Shown piece after piece: positions 16,104 through 26,240 of a stretch of DNA of 37,746 nt; within the stretch, counting starts at the first letter, position 1, and every line of letters begins with the position of its first letter. Location: NCBI GenBank assembly GCA_002720375.1, contig PBIE01000053.1, positions 1 to 37,746 on the forward strand, given 5' to 3'. The notes beneath the pieces were generated by a model. The model had not been told where the DNA came from. It made no database searches and worked only from the letters and a program-made list of their open reading frames with translations. Both the position numbers and the translations under genes were made by a program. Source of the stretch: Crocinitomicaceae bacterium. GTDB taxonomy: Bacteria > Bacteroidota > Bacteroidia > Flavobacteriales_D > Sanyastnellaceae.

Positions 16104-18230
16104 ATGAACGTAGTAACCAAGACCATCGATTTAGGTGATGGTCGGCCGGTCACAATTGAAACCGGCAAACTCGCCAAGCAAGCCAACGGAAGTGTGGTTG
16201 TGCGCCAAGGCGACACCATGCTCCTCGCTGCAGCAGTGAGTAACCGCGAAGCATCTGAAGGGGTAGACTTCCTTCCTCTCACCGTTGATTATCGCGAGAA
16301 ATATGCATCCACAGGTCGTTTTCCCGGCGGGTTCTTCAAACGGGAAGCACGCCCAAGCGACACAGAAATTCTTGTGATGCGCCTTGTGGATCGCGCCTTG
16401 CGCCCCACTTTCCCGGAGGATTATCACGCTGAAACGCAGGTCATGATTCAACTCATGTCAGCGGACAAGGTGAACATGCCAGACAGCCTTGCCGGTCTCG
16501 CGGCATCCGCTGCCCTCGCAGTGAGTGACATCCCCTTCGATGGACCTATTACGGAAGTTCGAGTGGCAAGGATTGACGGCGAATTCGTCATCAACCCCAC
16601 ATACGAGCAACTAGAACAAGCAGACATCGACATGATGATTGCCGGTTCTATGGACAGCATCGTCATGGTGGAAGGTGAAATGAATGAAGTGTCTGAGGAA
16701 GAGATGGTGGCCGCCATTGAAGCCGCGCACGCTGCGATTAAAGTTCAATGCCAAGTCCAACTCGATTTGGCCGCTGAAGTGCCAAGTTCATCTCCAAAAA
16801 GAGAGTACGAGCATGAGCAGCACGACGACAGCCTGAAGCAGCGCATCCATGATGAGCTTTATCAACAGTACTATGACGCTGCCAAAAATGCTGGAACAAA
16901 AGAGGAACGAGGCAAGACGTTCAAGGCCATCAAAGAAGGTTTTCTAGCTACCATGGGTGATGAGGAAAAGGCGGAGAAGCAATTCATGCTTCGCGACTAC
17001 CTGAAGGCCACACAGAAAAAAGCCATACGCGACTTACTTCTTAATGAAGGCATCCGTTTGGACGGCCGCGGAACAAAAGACATTCGCCCAATTTGGTGCG
17101 AAGTCGACTACCTCCCTGGACCACACGGTTCCTCCATCTTCACCCGTGGAGAGACCCAGAGCCTTACCACATTGACCTTGGGCACGAAGGACGACGAACA
17201 GTTGATTGACAACGCCTTGGTTCGGAAGACTGAGAAGTTCCTGCTTCACTACAACTTCCCACCATTCTCGACGGGCGAAGCACGTCCCATACGCGGCACA
17301 AGTCGAAGGGAAATTGGTCACGGTAACTTGGCGCTTCGCGCGCTGAAGCCGATGCTGCCTTCAGTTGAAGAGTGCCCTTACACCATTCGCTTGGTAAGTG
17401 AAATCCTCGAATCCAATGGTTCAAGCTCAATGGCCACCGTTTGTGCCGGAACCCTCGCCTTATTGGATGGGGGCGTTCCCATGAAGCGCCCTGTCAGTGG
17501 CATTGCGATGGGACTCATCACAGACAAAGAGACCGGGAAGTATGCAGTGCTAAGCGATATCCTCGGCGATGAAGACCACCTCGGAGACATGGACTTCAAA
17601 GTCACAGGGACATCGGAAGGCATCACTGCATGCCAAATGGACATCAAAATCAAGGGATTGTCCTACGAACAGCTCACCGAAGCTCTACTCCAAGCCAAAG
17701 AAGGCAGATCACACATCCTCAGTGAGATGATGAAGACAATGGACAAGCCTCGCGAAGACTACAAGGATCACGCACCGCGCATTGTATCCTTTGAAGTACC
17801 CGCGGAGGCCATTGGGCCCATCATCGGTCCCGGTGGCAAAATCATCAATGAAATCCAAGATACCACTGGAGCGAATGTGACCATCGAAGATGCCGACGGA
17901 AAAGGGTTGGTTGAGGTTTCCGGTGACAACAAGCAAAAGATTGACGCTGCTGTGGCCCGTATTCGCGCCATCGCTTTCCCACCCACAGTTGAAGTAGGGG
18001 AGATCTATGAAGGAGCTGTCAAGACAGTTATGCCATATGGCGCTTTCGTTGAAATCATTCCCGGACAGGACGGTTTACTGCACATATCAGAACTGGAACA
18101 CCACAGGGTAAACCAAGTTACCGATGTCATCAATGAAGGGGACATTGTCAAATTCAAAGTCACCGGACGCGACCCGCGATCGGGTAAGCTCAAACTGAGC
18201 CGAAAGGTTTTATTGCCAAAGCCCGAGTGA
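16104..18230 (+). CDS. pnp: Polyribonucleotide nucleotidyltransferase (PNPase)
   Basis: A 708-aa 3'-5' phosphorolytic exoribonuclease of the cytosol. Two RNase PH-like domains are seen: the first around [15 protein letters not shown], and the second around [12 protein letters not shown], with [18 protein letters not shown] and [13 protein letters not shown] carrying catalytic and phosphate-binding residues. The downstream [17 protein letters not shown] segment contains metal-binding aspartates. A KH domain with GPGGK (near 574) and a C-terminal S1 domain ([15 protein letters not shown]) follow. The length is normal and the order rpsO-pnp-sigma factor is typical of related genomes. The 127-bp gap to rpsO contains a stem-loop. 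Confidence 0.98.
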   Translation: MNVVTKTIDLGDGRPVTIETGKLAKQANGSVVVRQGDTMLLAAAVSNREASEGVDFLPLTVDYREKYASTGRFPGGFFKREARPSDTEILVMRLVDRALRPTFPEDYHAETQVMIQLMSADKVNMPDSLAGLAASAALAVSDIPFDGPITEVRVARIDGEFVINPTYEQLEQADIDMMIAGSMDSIVMVEGEMNEVSEEEMVAAIEAAHAAIKVQCQVQLDLAAEVPSSSPKREYEHEQHDDSLKQRIHDELYQQYYDAAKNAGTKEERGKTFKAIKEGFLATMGDEEKAEKQFMLRDYLKATQKKAIRDLLLNEGIRLDGRGTKDIRPIWCEVDYLPGPHGSSIFTRGETQSLTTLTLGTKDDEQLIDNALVRKTEKFLLHYNFPPFSTGEARPIRGTSRREIGHGNLALRALKPMLPSVEECPYTIRLVSEILESNGSSSMATVCAGTLALLDGGVPMKRPVSGIAMGLITDKETGKYAVLSDILGDEDHLGDMDFKVTGTSEGITACQMDIKIKGLSYEQLTEALLQAKEGRSHILSEMMKTMDKPREDYKDHAPRIVSFEVPAEAIGPIIGPGGKIINEIQDTTGANVTIEDADGKGLVEVSGDNKQKIDAAVARIRAIAFPPTVEVGEIYEGAVKTVMPYGAFVEIIPGQDGLLHISELEHHRVNQVTDVINEGDIVKFKVTGRDPRSGKLKLSRKVLLPKPE

Positions 18231-18306
18231 AACGAAACCCTAAAAATTACGTTCTAAGGAAGGTGGCTTACGTCAACCGTCTTTCTTCTATTGATACGAA
18301 TCGCAA

Positions 18307-19176
18307 ATGAGACAGCTCAAAATCACGAAGCAGGTCACCAACAGAGAGACCGCCTCACTCGACAAGTACCTCCAAGAGATTGGTCGTGTAGACCTTATCA
18401 CGGCAGAGGAAGAGGTCGAGCTTGCCCGTCGAATCAAAAAAGGAGACCAGGTTGCGCTTGAAAAAATGACCAAAGCCAACCTCCGCTTCGTGGTGTCTGT
18501 CTCCAAGCAGTATCAAAACCAAGGCCTCTCCTTACCTGACCTGATCAATGAAGGCAATCTCGGCCTGATTAAAGCAGCCCAGCGTTTCGACGAGACACGC
18601 GGTTTCAAATTCATTTCGTATGCCGTCTGGTGGATTCGCCAAAGTATCCTTCAAGCTTTGGCGGAACAAAGCAGAATTGTGCGCTTGCCACTCAACAAGA
18701 TTGGCTCAATCAATAAGATTAATAAAGCCTTTGCCCGTCTAGAACAGGAGTTTGAGCGCCCCCCGACACCCGCTGAATTGGCGGAAGTTTTGGACATGAC
18801 GTTGGACGAGGTCAAGCAAAGCTTGAAGAATGCGGGCCGACACGTCTCAATGGACGCACCTCTGAAAGATGGTGACGAGAGCTCCAGCACGATGTACGAC
18901 GTCTTGCAAACCAATGACACGCCGTCTCCAGACACGGTCTTGATCACGGAGTCACTTCGCAAGGAAATTGAACGCAGTTTGCAAACCCTCACGAGCAGAG
19001 AGGCCGATGTAATTCGGCTGTACTTCGGATTGGGCGGCGAGCACCCCTTAACCTTGGAAGAAATCGGAGAGCGGTTTGACTTAACGAGGGAACGCGTGCG
19101 TCAAATCAAGGAAAAAGCCATCCGCCGTTTGAAGCACACCAGCCGAAGCAGAATCCTCAAGTCCTACCTAGGCTAA
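18307..19176 (+). CDS. rpoD: Primary RNA polymerase sigma factor (RpoD/SigA), short Bacteroidota form
   Basis: A 289-aa sigma-70 protein without the long region 1.1 of proteobacterial RpoD, as is usual for the Bacteroidota housekeeping factor. Region 1.2 is [15 protein letters not shown]. Region 2 includes [27 protein letters not shown] and [13 protein letters not shown], for core binding and -10 (here -7) recognition and melting. Region 3 follows RIVRLPLNK. Region 4 has [10 protein letters not shown] and [16 protein letters not shown] for -35/-33 contact. It reads through to a stop that overlaps the stop of the convergent glycosylase gene by 4 bp. No conventional terminator is seen beyond it. 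Confidence 0.96.
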   Translation: MRQLKITKQVTNRETASLDKYLQEIGRVDLITAEEEVELARRIKKGDQVALEKMTKANLRFVVSVSKQYQNQGLSLPDLINEGNLGLIKAAQRFDETRGFKFISYAVWWIRQSILQALAEQSRIVRLPLNKIGSINKINKAFARLEQEFERPPTPAELAEVLDMTLDEVKQSLKNAGRHVSMDAPLKDGDESSSTMYDVLQTNDTPSPDTVLITESLRKEIERSLQTLTSREADVIRLYFGLGGEHPLTLEEIGERFDLTRERVRQIKEKAIRRLKHTSRSRILKSYLG

Positions 19177-19805
19177 CTGTCCGAGGACATCCAAAGGAAA
19201 CGGCATGCTGCCGTGCGAAACGGGCTCCACAAGAGGGCCCGTTTCTCGTAAGTGGATTTTGGTGACTCACGAGCAATCCCAAAGTGCAATTCCATCGCCC
19301 GCCGAATACCCAAATCATCAACTGGGAAGACATTTGGGCGATTTAATTCGAACATCAAATGCATCTGGACCGTCCACTTCCCGATTCCTTTGACCCGAGT
19401 CCACCGTTCAATAATCTCTTCATCAGATTTGTCTTTAACGCAATTGAAGTCATCAGGACCGGCCATATATCGCGTAGCCAAGCTCATCAGGTAGCGGTGT
19501 TTCTGGCCGCTGACACCAGCATTCCGGTGCTCCTCCATCTTGGCAGCCAAAATTGTTTCAGGAGTCAGCGCACCGCAGTGTAATTCATTCAGCCTATGCC
19601 AAATGGTTGAAGCAGCCTTCACACTTAACTGTTGACCGACGATGGCCCTACACAAACTTTCAAATGCCGATCGCCCTTTAGAGGGGGGTGGATTGGTCAA
19701 GTTTGACACCAAGCCGTGTAGAATGGGGTCGGCCTTGAGGAAGTGCATTCTTGCAGCAGACCAATCCAATTCTGCACACCAAAGTGAAGTCCCAGCCTTT
19801 TCCAT
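19173..19805 (-). CDS. DNA-3-methyladenine glycosylase II-like protein (HhH-GPD, AlkA type)
   Basis: A 210-aa base-excision repair glycosylase. The N-terminal helices include [16 protein letters not shown]. The helix-hairpin-helix motif is [11 protein letters not shown], followed by the catalytic aspartate region [12 protein letters not shown]. The C-terminal [20 protein letters not shown] segment is typical of the family. There are no Fe-S cluster cysteines at the C-terminus, which separates it from MutY/Nth. It probably removes alkylated purines. The ATG at 19805 is chosen over an upstream in-frame TTG at 19814. It is divergent from the beta-helix lipoprotein gene (48 bp) and overlaps the sigma factor gene at the stop codons. 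Confidence 0.88.
   Translation of the reverse strand: MEKAGTSLWCAELDWSAARMHFLKADPILHGLVSNLTNPPPSKGRSAFESLCRAIVGQQLSVKAASTIWHRLNELHCGALTPETILAAKMEEHRNAGVSGQKHRYLMSLATRYMAGPDDFNCVKDKSDEEIIERWTRVKGIGKWTVQMHLMFELNRPNVFPVDDLGIRRAMELHFGIARESPKSTYEKRALLWSPFRTAACRFLWMSSDS
19217..19245. other. Perfect 9-bp inverted repeat just past the sigma factor stop
   Basis: GAAACGGGC (19217-19225) and GCCCGTTTC (19237-19245) form a perfect stem with an 11-nt loop, inside the 3' coding end of the glycosylase gene. A smaller palindrome, CGGCA-TGC-TGCCG, lies at 19201-19213. They could help end sigma factor transcription, but no T-run follows, so a terminator call is weak. Confidence 0.3.
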
Positions 19806-19853
19806 CACATGCAAGGTATCCCCAACCGGGCTGCACCTTAGTTTCGCGTCTTC

Positions 19854-21374
19854 ATGTCAACGCAGCACAAAGCCTCACCAGATAGCCAGACGCATGCAGC
19901 ATACGTGCTTTTTTGCGCTGTGCTGCTCTCGCTTACCATCTCGAGTTGCAGTGGCGATAAGCTTTATCTCGGCGCGGACGCCCGTGTTGTGTTCAGTCAA
20001 GACACAGTTCTTTTTGACACGGTCTTCAGCACCATCGGAAGCGCCAGTGAAGCCTTCCGCATCATCAACGACAGTCCCGGCCGCATCCTCCTCGAGGACG
20101 TCGTGCTAGAAAATGGAGGCGAAAGTCCATTTAGAATCAATGTCGATGGCCTCCCTGGCCCTTCCGTAGGAGGGCTGGAATTGAACGACGGAGACTCGCT
20201 GTATGTCTTTGTAGAAGTCACCATTGACCCTGAGAACGACTACGATCTGCCGTTCATAGTGAAAGACCGAATCCGAGTAACAGTCAACGGATACAGTCAG
20301 TACGTTGATCTCATCGCTTGGGGACAGGACGCCTTCTTTCACGGCGCGCCCGGGGGAATAAGCGCACTTGAATGCGATGCCCTTTGGACTGCTCAGAAAC
20401 CTCACGTGATTTATGGCGTGGTAGGAGTCGCCCAGGATTGCAGCTTATCAATCGAAGCCGGGGCCAACATTCATGTGCACGACAAGGGAGGTATTTATGT
20501 AAGCGGTGGCACTCTCAATGTCAATGGGGAACAGGGAAATCCCGTGGTCTTTGAAGGAGACCGTCTCGAACCCGAATACAGTGATGTACCTGGCCAGTGG
20601 GGAATACAAGTAGACACCTTGGTGCAAACGGAAATGGGCGTAACCCAAGCGAGTATTCTTGGAGGGGGCATCTGGATATACGGGTCTCCTGGGAGCACAC
20701 TTCGCCACACCATTCTCCGCAATGGGACCATTGGACTCCAAGTGGATACAACTGGAACGACTGGTGCTGCAGTGACCATAGAAAACTGTATCATCCACAA
20801 CATGACCGCCATTGGTATTCTCGCTCAAGGCGCTCACATGGATGGAACCAATAACTTGGTGTACGATTGCGGACAGGCTTGTGGCGCATTCACTTTGGGC
20901 GGGCGATACCGGTTTACTCACAGCACATTTGCAAACACGTGGTCTGACGGTACGCGAAGCACCCCTTCAGTACTTATTAATGACCACTATGAAGATGCAG
21001 ATGGCAACCTTCAAATTCGCCCGCTCGAAGACTCTCGATTCCTGAACTGCATCCTGTGGGGAAACAATGCAAGCCTACAAGATTTCGACGAACTCGTCGT
21101 CGACCTTGAAGCCGATGTCAATGACCTTCTTCTTCGAGGGTGCGCTGTGGACCTCAGTGCCACAGGAGCAGCGGACTGGATTGTGGAAAGCAGCCTCGAC
21201 GCCACCCCGCCCTTTGTGGACGTATTCGCACGTGACTTCCATCTCGCTAGCGGGAACAGTGAATGGAATGGCGTCGGCATTTCTGCGGGACTGCCGTTTC
21301 TCGCAACGGACCTTGATGGACTGCCAAGGGTTGTCGGCTCCGCACCAGATATGGGCTGCTACGAGCGCCAATGA
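19854..21374 (+). CDS. Right-handed beta-helix lipoprotein
   Basis: A 506-aa predicted lipoprotein. The N-terminus has a hydrophobic segment ending in a lipobox-like SISSC-type site (LTISSC, Cys32), so it is likely anchored in the outer membrane. Residues about 35-160 form a beta-rich domain containing DTVLFDTVFST and an IND...LEDV stretch. The middle has parallel beta-helix repeats typical of pectate-lyase-like folds: GGIYVSGGTLNVNG, GGGIWIYGSPGS, AVTIENCIIHNMTAIGI and RFLNCILWGN. The C-terminus reads DLDGLPRVVGSAPDMGCYE, a common end in such proteins. No catalytic residues for polysaccharide cleavage are clear, so a structural or glycan-binding role is possible. The ABC transporter gene starts 36 bp downstream, suggesting co-transcription. 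Confidence 0.82.
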   Translation: MSTQHKASPDSQTHAAYVLFCAVLLSLTISSCSGDKLYLGADARVVFSQDTVLFDTVFSTIGSASEAFRIINDSPGRILLEDVVLENGGESPFRINVDGLPGPSVGGLELNDGDSLYVFVEVTIDPENDYDLPFIVKDRIRVTVNGYSQYVDLIAWGQDAFFHGAPGGISALECDALWTAQKPHVIYGVVGVAQDCSLSIEAGANIHVHDKGGIYVSGGTLNVNGEQGNPVVFEGDRLEPEYSDVPGQWGIQVDTLVQTEMGVTQASILGGGIWIYGSPGSTLRHTILRNGTIGLQVDTTGTTGAAVTIENCIIHNMTAIGILAQGAHMDGTNNLVYDCGQACGAFTLGGRYRFTHSTFANTWSDGTRSTPSVLINDHYEDADGNLQIRPLEDSRFLNCILWGNNASLQDFDELVVDLEADVNDLLLRGCAVDLSATGAADWIVESSLDATPPFVDVFARDFHLASGNSEWNGVGISAGLPFLATDLDGLPRVVGSAPDMGCYERQ

Positions 21375-21410
21375 ATCCAAAGCAGCCTTTGCTGCGTATG
21401 ACACCGTCGA

Positions 21411-24410
21411 ATGAGCCGCCACATTCTCGACGCCCTCATGCAATTGTTTGCCCTCATCACCCTGAGGGAAGTGGGGTTGGACCGCGGCAGAGAGGTCGTG
21501 GCCAATTTCTTGCGCAGCCGCCTCAACCGCGATTTGGTCACCGAATGGCTCAACACATTCGAATCCTATTTGGTCAGCTATGGCGGCGCTGTAGAATCCC
21601 GAAAAGCCAAGGGCCTGAAGCGAACAGCACTGCGCTCCACTAAAGTTCTCAGGGCCTGCGCTGACATCAATCGAGACCTTCAAGCGAGTGAGAAGGCCCT
21701 TGTTTTTCTGCGCGTTCTCGAATTCGAGATGGCCATCAGTGAGGAACACGTCGAACGCGACCGGCTAAGCAGAGAACTCATTGATCTTGTGGCTGACGGT
21801 TTTGGCATACGTGAAGGCGAAAAAAAATGCTACGAGACCCTCGTCTTCGAATCAGAACAATGGCCCACCATCACCCAGCGCTACCATGAGGCCTTTCTCA
21901 TCGGGGATCAACCGCAGTTGGGCGGCGTAATCAAACAGGGGTGGACCACAGCACTGGCGTGTTTTCGTCACCCAGAATCACAAGTCGTCTTTCTCCGTCC
22001 CATAGGTGCAGGCGCCGTGCAGCTCAATGGCGAGCTTCTCGATACAAACCGCACACAGCCCTTTACACCTGGATCAACATTGCGGCATCCGGGCGCTGCC
22101 CCGCTCCATTTCGTTGACATCCAGCGCTCCTTCATGGAAGAAGAGAACATCCCTGAACTCACGCTCTCCATCGACGAGGTCAGCCATTGGTTTCAGTACC
22201 CAAACAAACAGGCCCTGCATCCATTCAGTGCCACTGCCCAATCTGGCATGCTTGTTGGCGTCATGGGGGCAAGCGGCTCTGGAAAATCCACCCTGCTGCA
22301 CCTTTTGGCTGGCACAGCCGATCCCACATTTGGTCGAGTTGAACTGGATGGAATACCCGTAACAGACAACCGAGCCAATGCCCACATCGGACTTGTACCC
22401 CAAGAGGACCACCTTTTGCCTGAACTGACGGTTAAAGAAAACCTCTGGTACGCAGCAAGGCTGGCACACGGAAAAGAACCCGAAACGGCAACCGCAAAAC
22501 GGGTCGACCAGTGCCTATTGCGCCTTGGGCTCCAAGAGACCCAAGACCTGCCTGTTGGAGATGCCCTAAACAAAACAATCAGTGGCGGACAGCGAAAGCG
22601 CCTGAACATCGCCCTCGAACTGATTCGAGAGCCAAAGGTGCTTTTGGTGGACGAGCCTACAAGCGGACTCAGCAGCAAGGACTCAGAATCCTTGATGGAC
22701 CTGCTCAAACAAATGACCCACACAGGCACGTTGGTCATTGCGGTCATCCACCAACCAAGCGGTGATATTTTCCGCAGTTTTGATGCCCTCTGGGTCTTAG
22801 ACCAAGGTGGCTATCCCGTTTTTACTGGACGCCCCCTCGACGCATTGACCCATTTCAGAACCATTGTCAATCACTTCGATGCTGAACAGGTGGCTTGCGG
22901 CCTGTGTGGTCATGTCAACCCAGAACAAATCTTCAACATCATAGAAGTGCCTGTACTCGATGGAAGAGGCAAGTCCACAGGTCAAAGAAGAATCAGCCCA
23001 AAAGAATGGAATGACTTTCATAACGTGCTGGTCGTCCCGGAATTAGAGAAGGCAGCACCGGACCAAAATCAGACTGTAGAATTTAGGGGTAAAGTCGACA
23101 ACCGCACACCGGGATGGGGGGCGCAGTGGTGCATCCAAGCAGCAAGGGATGTGAACAGGAAGATCAAGAACAAGCAATACTTGTTGATCAACCTCTTGGA
23201 AGCGCCTGTCTTGGCTATCCTCCTTGCCATCCTTCTGCGCGCAACGGAATCCAGCGTCAACTATAACTATGGGGATGCCCAAAACATCCCTCACTTCCTT
23301 TTCGTGTCCGTCATTGTCGCCATTTTCATGGGACTAACGGTCAGCGCTGAAGAGCTGTTTCAAGACCGGCTAATGAGGAAACGCGAAGCGAATCTTCACC
23401 TCAATTGGGGTGCATACCTGACGGCCAAATGCGCTGTTCTATTTTGCATTTCAGCGCTTCAGACAGTGTTGTTTTCCATTTGCGCCAGCGTCATTCTCGA
23501 ATTACCTGGCCACTTTTTCGGCTATGCGTTCACCCTATTCAGCGTCGCAGCTTCCGCCAACCTGTTCGGGCTGATCATCTCCCTGCTCTTCAATAGCGTC
23601 CGTGTAATCTATTTGGCCATCCCATTGTTCATCATCCCTCAATTGATGCTTGGCGGCGCCATTGTTCCCTTCCGCTCCATGCACACCAGCATCGCCAAAG
23701 CCACGGGTGTTCCATGGCCTGCACAGGCCATCATCAGCCGCTGGGGTTTCGAAGCCTTGACCACCATGTACGCTTCTGACAATGCATTTTCTTCGCCTCT
23801 TTTTGGCGCTGAGCAGGGTATGGCCAAGGCTGAATACCTCCGGGACCGATGGGTTCCCGAAATAAAGCGCCATCTGGACCTCGCTCAAGAAGAAGATTCA
23901 GAATCCCTTGTAACTCTGATTAAAGGCCTTGGGCGCTACCAATTGGCTACAGACATCCATATGTCAAGCGGCATCAATTCCGAAGCAGCTTTGGTCATAC
24001 ACAGCCAACTTGACACTTTCAGAAATCGCCAACGTGCTGCCTGGCTCAAGGCCAAGACCGAGAGAGACAGCATTCTTCTCAGGCTTGGCTGGGACAACCA
24101 GTCGACCGTCAAAGCCATCAAGGGGACTGAACTAAATCAAACACTGTTGGACTGGACAACCGAAGCCGACGTCCTTTCCACGGGAATCGCATTGGAAGAC
24201 AACGAAATCCACAACACCAAGGATGCTCTGTACGCCAAAGCCCATTGGCCTGGGTCAGGACCATTTCACGCGGCCCAATCCTGGATAGGCTTGACTGTTC
24301 CCAAGCGCGTAGCCAACTGGATGGTGCTGTGGGCAGGCACATTCATCATGATGTTAGGGTTGATTCTCTGGGGAAACCTTAAACCTCAGGGTCGACCTCG
24401 ACGAACTTAA
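21411..24410 (+). CDS. Large ABC transporter, ATPase and permease fused, with TerB-like N-terminus
   Basis: A 999-aa half-transporter with domains in the order cytosolic N-terminus, ATPase, membrane domain. Residues about 1-140 are helical and resemble a TerB-type domain; about 150-260 look FHA-like (a beta region with PGSTLRHPGA). The ATPase has Walker A GASGSGKST (about 286-294), a Q-loop VPQEDHL, signature ISGGQRKR (about 391-398), Walker B LLVDEPTSGL and the His switch in AVIHQPSGD. This is typical of the ABCG/ABC-2 exporter type. From about 600, five or six membrane helices follow, then a large polar domain (about 800-965) and a last helix before the stop. The substrate is unknown. Its last 32 bp overlap the siaC-like gene on the other strand. 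Confidence 0.9.
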   Translation: MSRHILDALMQLFALITLREVGLDRGREVVANFLRSRLNRDLVTEWLNTFESYLVSYGGAVESRKAKGLKRTALRSTKVLRACADINRDLQASEKALVFLRVLEFEMAISEEHVERDRLSRELIDLVADGFGIREGEKKCYETLVFESEQWPTITQRYHEAFLIGDQPQLGGVIKQGWTTALACFRHPESQVVFLRPIGAGAVQLNGELLDTNRTQPFTPGSTLRHPGAAPLHFVDIQRSFMEEENIPELTLSIDEVSHWFQYPNKQALHPFSATAQSGMLVGVMGASGSGKSTLLHLLAGTADPTFGRVELDGIPVTDNRANAHIGLVPQEDHLLPELTVKENLWYAARLAHGKEPETATAKRVDQCLLRLGLQETQDLPVGDALNKTISGGQRKRLNIALELIREPKVLLVDEPTSGLSSKDSESLMDLLKQMTHTGTLVIAVIHQPSGDIFRSFDALWVLDQGGYPVFTGRPLDALTHFRTIVNHFDAEQVACGLCGHVNPEQIFNIIEVPVLDGRGKSTGQRRISPKEWNDFHNVLVVPELEKAAPDQNQTVEFRGKVDNRTPGWGAQWCIQAARDVNRKIKNKQYLLINLLEAPVLAILLAILLRATESSVNYNYGDAQNIPHFLFVSVIVAIFMGLTVSAEELFQDRLMRKREANLHLNWGAYLTAKCAVLFCISALQTVLFSICASVILELPGHFFGYAFTLFSVAASANLFGLIISLLFNSVRVIYLAIPLFIIPQLMLGGAIVPFRSMHTSIAKATGVPWPAQAIISRWGFEALTTMYASDNAFSSPLFGAEQGMAKAEYLRDRWVPEIKRHLDLAQEEDSESLVTLIKGLGRYQLATDIHMSSGINSEAALVIHSQLDTFRNRQRAAWLKAKTERDSILLRLGWDNQSTVKAIKGTELNQTLLDWTTEADVLSTGIALEDNEIHNTKDALYAKAHWPGSGPFHAAQSWIGLTVPKRVANWMVLWAGTFIMMLGLILWGNLKPQGRPRRT

Positions 24411-24747
24411 AGGGAAGGCCCACAATGTGGTCATAGTCCTCGCCAGCTTCGAGCATGTCCTCGTCGTCTGAATCGAAATACCAGAGGACTTCCAGGCTTT
24501 CACAAGCCTCCAGACGCTTGAACAAGTCCAGCAGACATTTGCTGCTGCTGGTATTGAAGTACTCAAGTTGAATTTGAACAACCATGCCCGTTTCGGCCAC
24601 GGCATTTTCGGCCCATTCGAGAAGGGGACGATAAAAATCCACTGCATTTTCCGGAATGGAGCGACCAGACAAAGTCAAGCGCTTTTCTTCGGCGTCAAAC
24701 AGTATCTCAGGTGTTTTTGCAGTGGCGGCGATGTGAAGAGGACCCAT
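24379..24747 (-). CDS. SiaC-family regulatory phosphoprotein (DUF1987)
   Basis: A 122-aa cytosolic protein matching the SiaC/DUF1987 family. It opens with a TPEILFD strand, then LTLSGRSIPENAVDFYRPLLEW and the LEYFNTSSSKCLLDLF segment. Thr66 in the NTSSS loop is close in position to the phosphorylated threonine of Pseudomonas SiaC. In that system SiaB kinase phosphorylates SiaC, and the unphosphorylated form activates a diguanylate cyclase. Here the likely kinase lies 19 bp upstream. The ATG at 24747 is preferred to a TTG further upstream that would lie inside the siaB-like gene. The C-terminal DSDDEDMLE acidic patch is typical of the family. No diguanylate cyclase is in the window. Confidence 0.85.
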   Translation of the reverse strand: MGPLHIAATAKTPEILFDAEEKRLTLSGRSIPENAVDFYRPLLEWAENAVAETGMVVQIQLEYFNTSSSKCLLDLFKRLEACESLEVLWYFDSDDEDMLEAGEDYDHIVGLPFKFVEVDPEV

Positions 24748-24766
24748 GACCGCAAAATAAACAACC

Positions 24767-25327
24767 TCAGCAAGCCACCTCAACAGAAAAAAACAAGCGG
24801 TTCACATTCCGGTCCTCAATGAGCTGAATCGAAGGCACACCATTGGCATATCGTGCCATGGAAATCCAACCGAGGCCTGCACCTCCACGAGGCGAAAGCT
24901 TCGCAGACTCGAGCATGTTGCGATACAAACCCCGCCATACAAGACTACTCTCCATAGCCTGGTTGCCCAGTTTTTCCTGCCACTGATGGTGCCGTTTCAG
25001 CCATTGCTTGACGCGAAAAACATCGGTTTCTCTTAATGTGTTCACGGTTCGAATCAAGAACCGCGATTCTCCCGATAGGCTCCTCCCGAGCAGACGAAAT
25101 TCAACAGGAGTATTGGGTGCTGAATGGCGCTGAAGATTCTGAACGCACTCAATCAAAGCGCGAAACGGTCTTCGATCGGGCATCCGTTGAACCATCAATG
25201 TTTCCGACTCATTAATCAGCCGGTCAAAATCCCCGGGTTCCGGGGTTCCTGAAAATTGGAGCAGGGGCATCCAACGCGCATTGGTAGGCGCAGACAATCC
25301 AGAACGAGAGACATTGCGAACAGGCAT
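24767..25327 (-). CDS. SiaB-family protein kinase
   Basis: About 186 aa from the ATG at 25327 (an ATG at 25270 would give 167). The HATPase-like fold is indicated by an N-box region, RALIECVQNLQRHSA, and a glycine-rich GGAGLGWISMAR segment near the C-terminus, as in SiaB/anti-sigma-factor-like kinases. Its likely substrate is the SiaC-like protein encoded 19 bp downstream. A much longer open frame to 25672 runs antisense to the methyltransferase gene and carries no conserved sequence, so it is rejected. It is divergent from that gene by about 84 bp. No SiaA-type PP2C phosphatase is seen in the window. Confidence 0.78.
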   Translation of the reverse strand: MPVRNVSRSGLSAPTNARWMPLLQFSGTPEPGDFDRLINESETLMVQRMPDRRPFRALIECVQNLQRHSAPNTPVEFRLLGRSLSGESRFLIRTVNTLRETDVFRVKQWLKRHHQWQEKLGNQAMESSLVWRGLYRNMLESAKLSPRGGAGLGWISMARYANGVPSIQLIEDRNVNRLFFSVEVAC

Positions 25328-25411
25328 AAGGCAGGAATCACATACCCTTACGAGGAAACACGCCAAGGGGTTGCTCTTTGTAGGAACTATCTTGCATCCG
25401 CGCGCGCCACA

Positions 25412-26197
25412 ATGCCAAAAAGCCCCCAACATAAATGGTACGAAACGTGGTTTGACAGCCCACACTATCACAGGTTGTATGGCCACCGCAATACCAAAGA
25501 AGCGAGCACCTTTATAAAAGGCCTTCACCACAAGTTTGGTTGGAAACGACTCCAGCTTTTGGACCTCGCTTGCGGTAAAGGCCGTCATTCTGCTGCCGCG
25601 GCCGGACTTGGACACTCCGTGGTTGGAATGGACCTGTCTCCGAACAGCATAGCCGACGCAAAAAAGATTCACACGGGCACCTCAAACTTGCGCTTTGTCG
25701 AAGGGAACATGCTCGATTTTGACTTGGGCGAGCGATTCGATGGCGTGCTCAACCTCTTTACCAGTTTCGGGTATTTCGACAACCTCAGCGACCACCTCGC
25801 AGTGCTGAAAAGAATTCGACATCATTTGAATGTGGATGGCTTTCTGATTTTGGATTTCCTCAATGTTGAATTTTCCCTCGCACGGCTCATCCCATCAGAA
25901 ACATTGAATAGGGGAGGTGTAGACTACATCATCTCCCGTTCCTTCGGTGACCTTGGGCACGGCATACCCGGCTTTATCAAAACCATCGAATTCGAAGAGG
26001 ATGGCACCCTATACAGCTTCACGGAACGCGTATCGGGAATGGACAGAGTAGCCTTGACCTCCTTGCTAGCAGAAACTGGATTTGTTGTCTTCGACACGTT
26101 CGGCAATTATGACTTATCCGACTGGAAACCAAAAGAGAGTCCAAGACTCATACTCTGCGCAAGAGCATTAGATACCGGCTTCAGTTCAACCATGTAA
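25412..26197 (+). CDS. Class I SAM-dependent methyltransferase
   Basis: A 261-aa Rossmann-fold methyltransferase. Motif I is LDLACGKGRHS (about residues 50-60), with motif post I VVGMDLSPNSI. Motif II lies around RFVEGNMLDFD and the acidic DGVLNLFTSFGYF region. A later LNVDGFLILDFLN strand is motif III. This LACGxGRHS variant is common in Bacteroidota proteins annotated only as methyltransferases. The substrate is not identifiable. The ATG at 25412 is favoured over an in-frame ATG at 25256, which would overlap the divergent kinase gene. Confidence 0.85.
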   Translation: MPKSPQHKWYETWFDSPHYHRLYGHRNTKEASTFIKGLHHKFGWKRLQLLDLACGKGRHSAAAAGLGHSVVGMDLSPNSIADAKKIHTGTSNLRFVEGNMLDFDLGERFDGVLNLFTSFGYFDNLSDHLAVLKRIRHHLNVDGFLILDFLNVEFSLARLIPSETLNRGGVDYIISRSFGDLGHGIPGFIKTIEFEEDGTLYSFTERVSGMDRVALTSLLAETGFVVFDTFGNYDLSDWKPKESPRLILCARALDTGFSSTM

Positions 26198-26240
26198 CCT
26201 TAAAGACAAGTTATGCGTACCAAGGGCCAAAGCATTCCCC

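Noticed and set aside
25328-25672. Long N-terminal extension of the SiaB-like kinase
   Set aside because: It overlaps the methyltransferase gene, including its SAM-binding motif, and has no conserved sequence.
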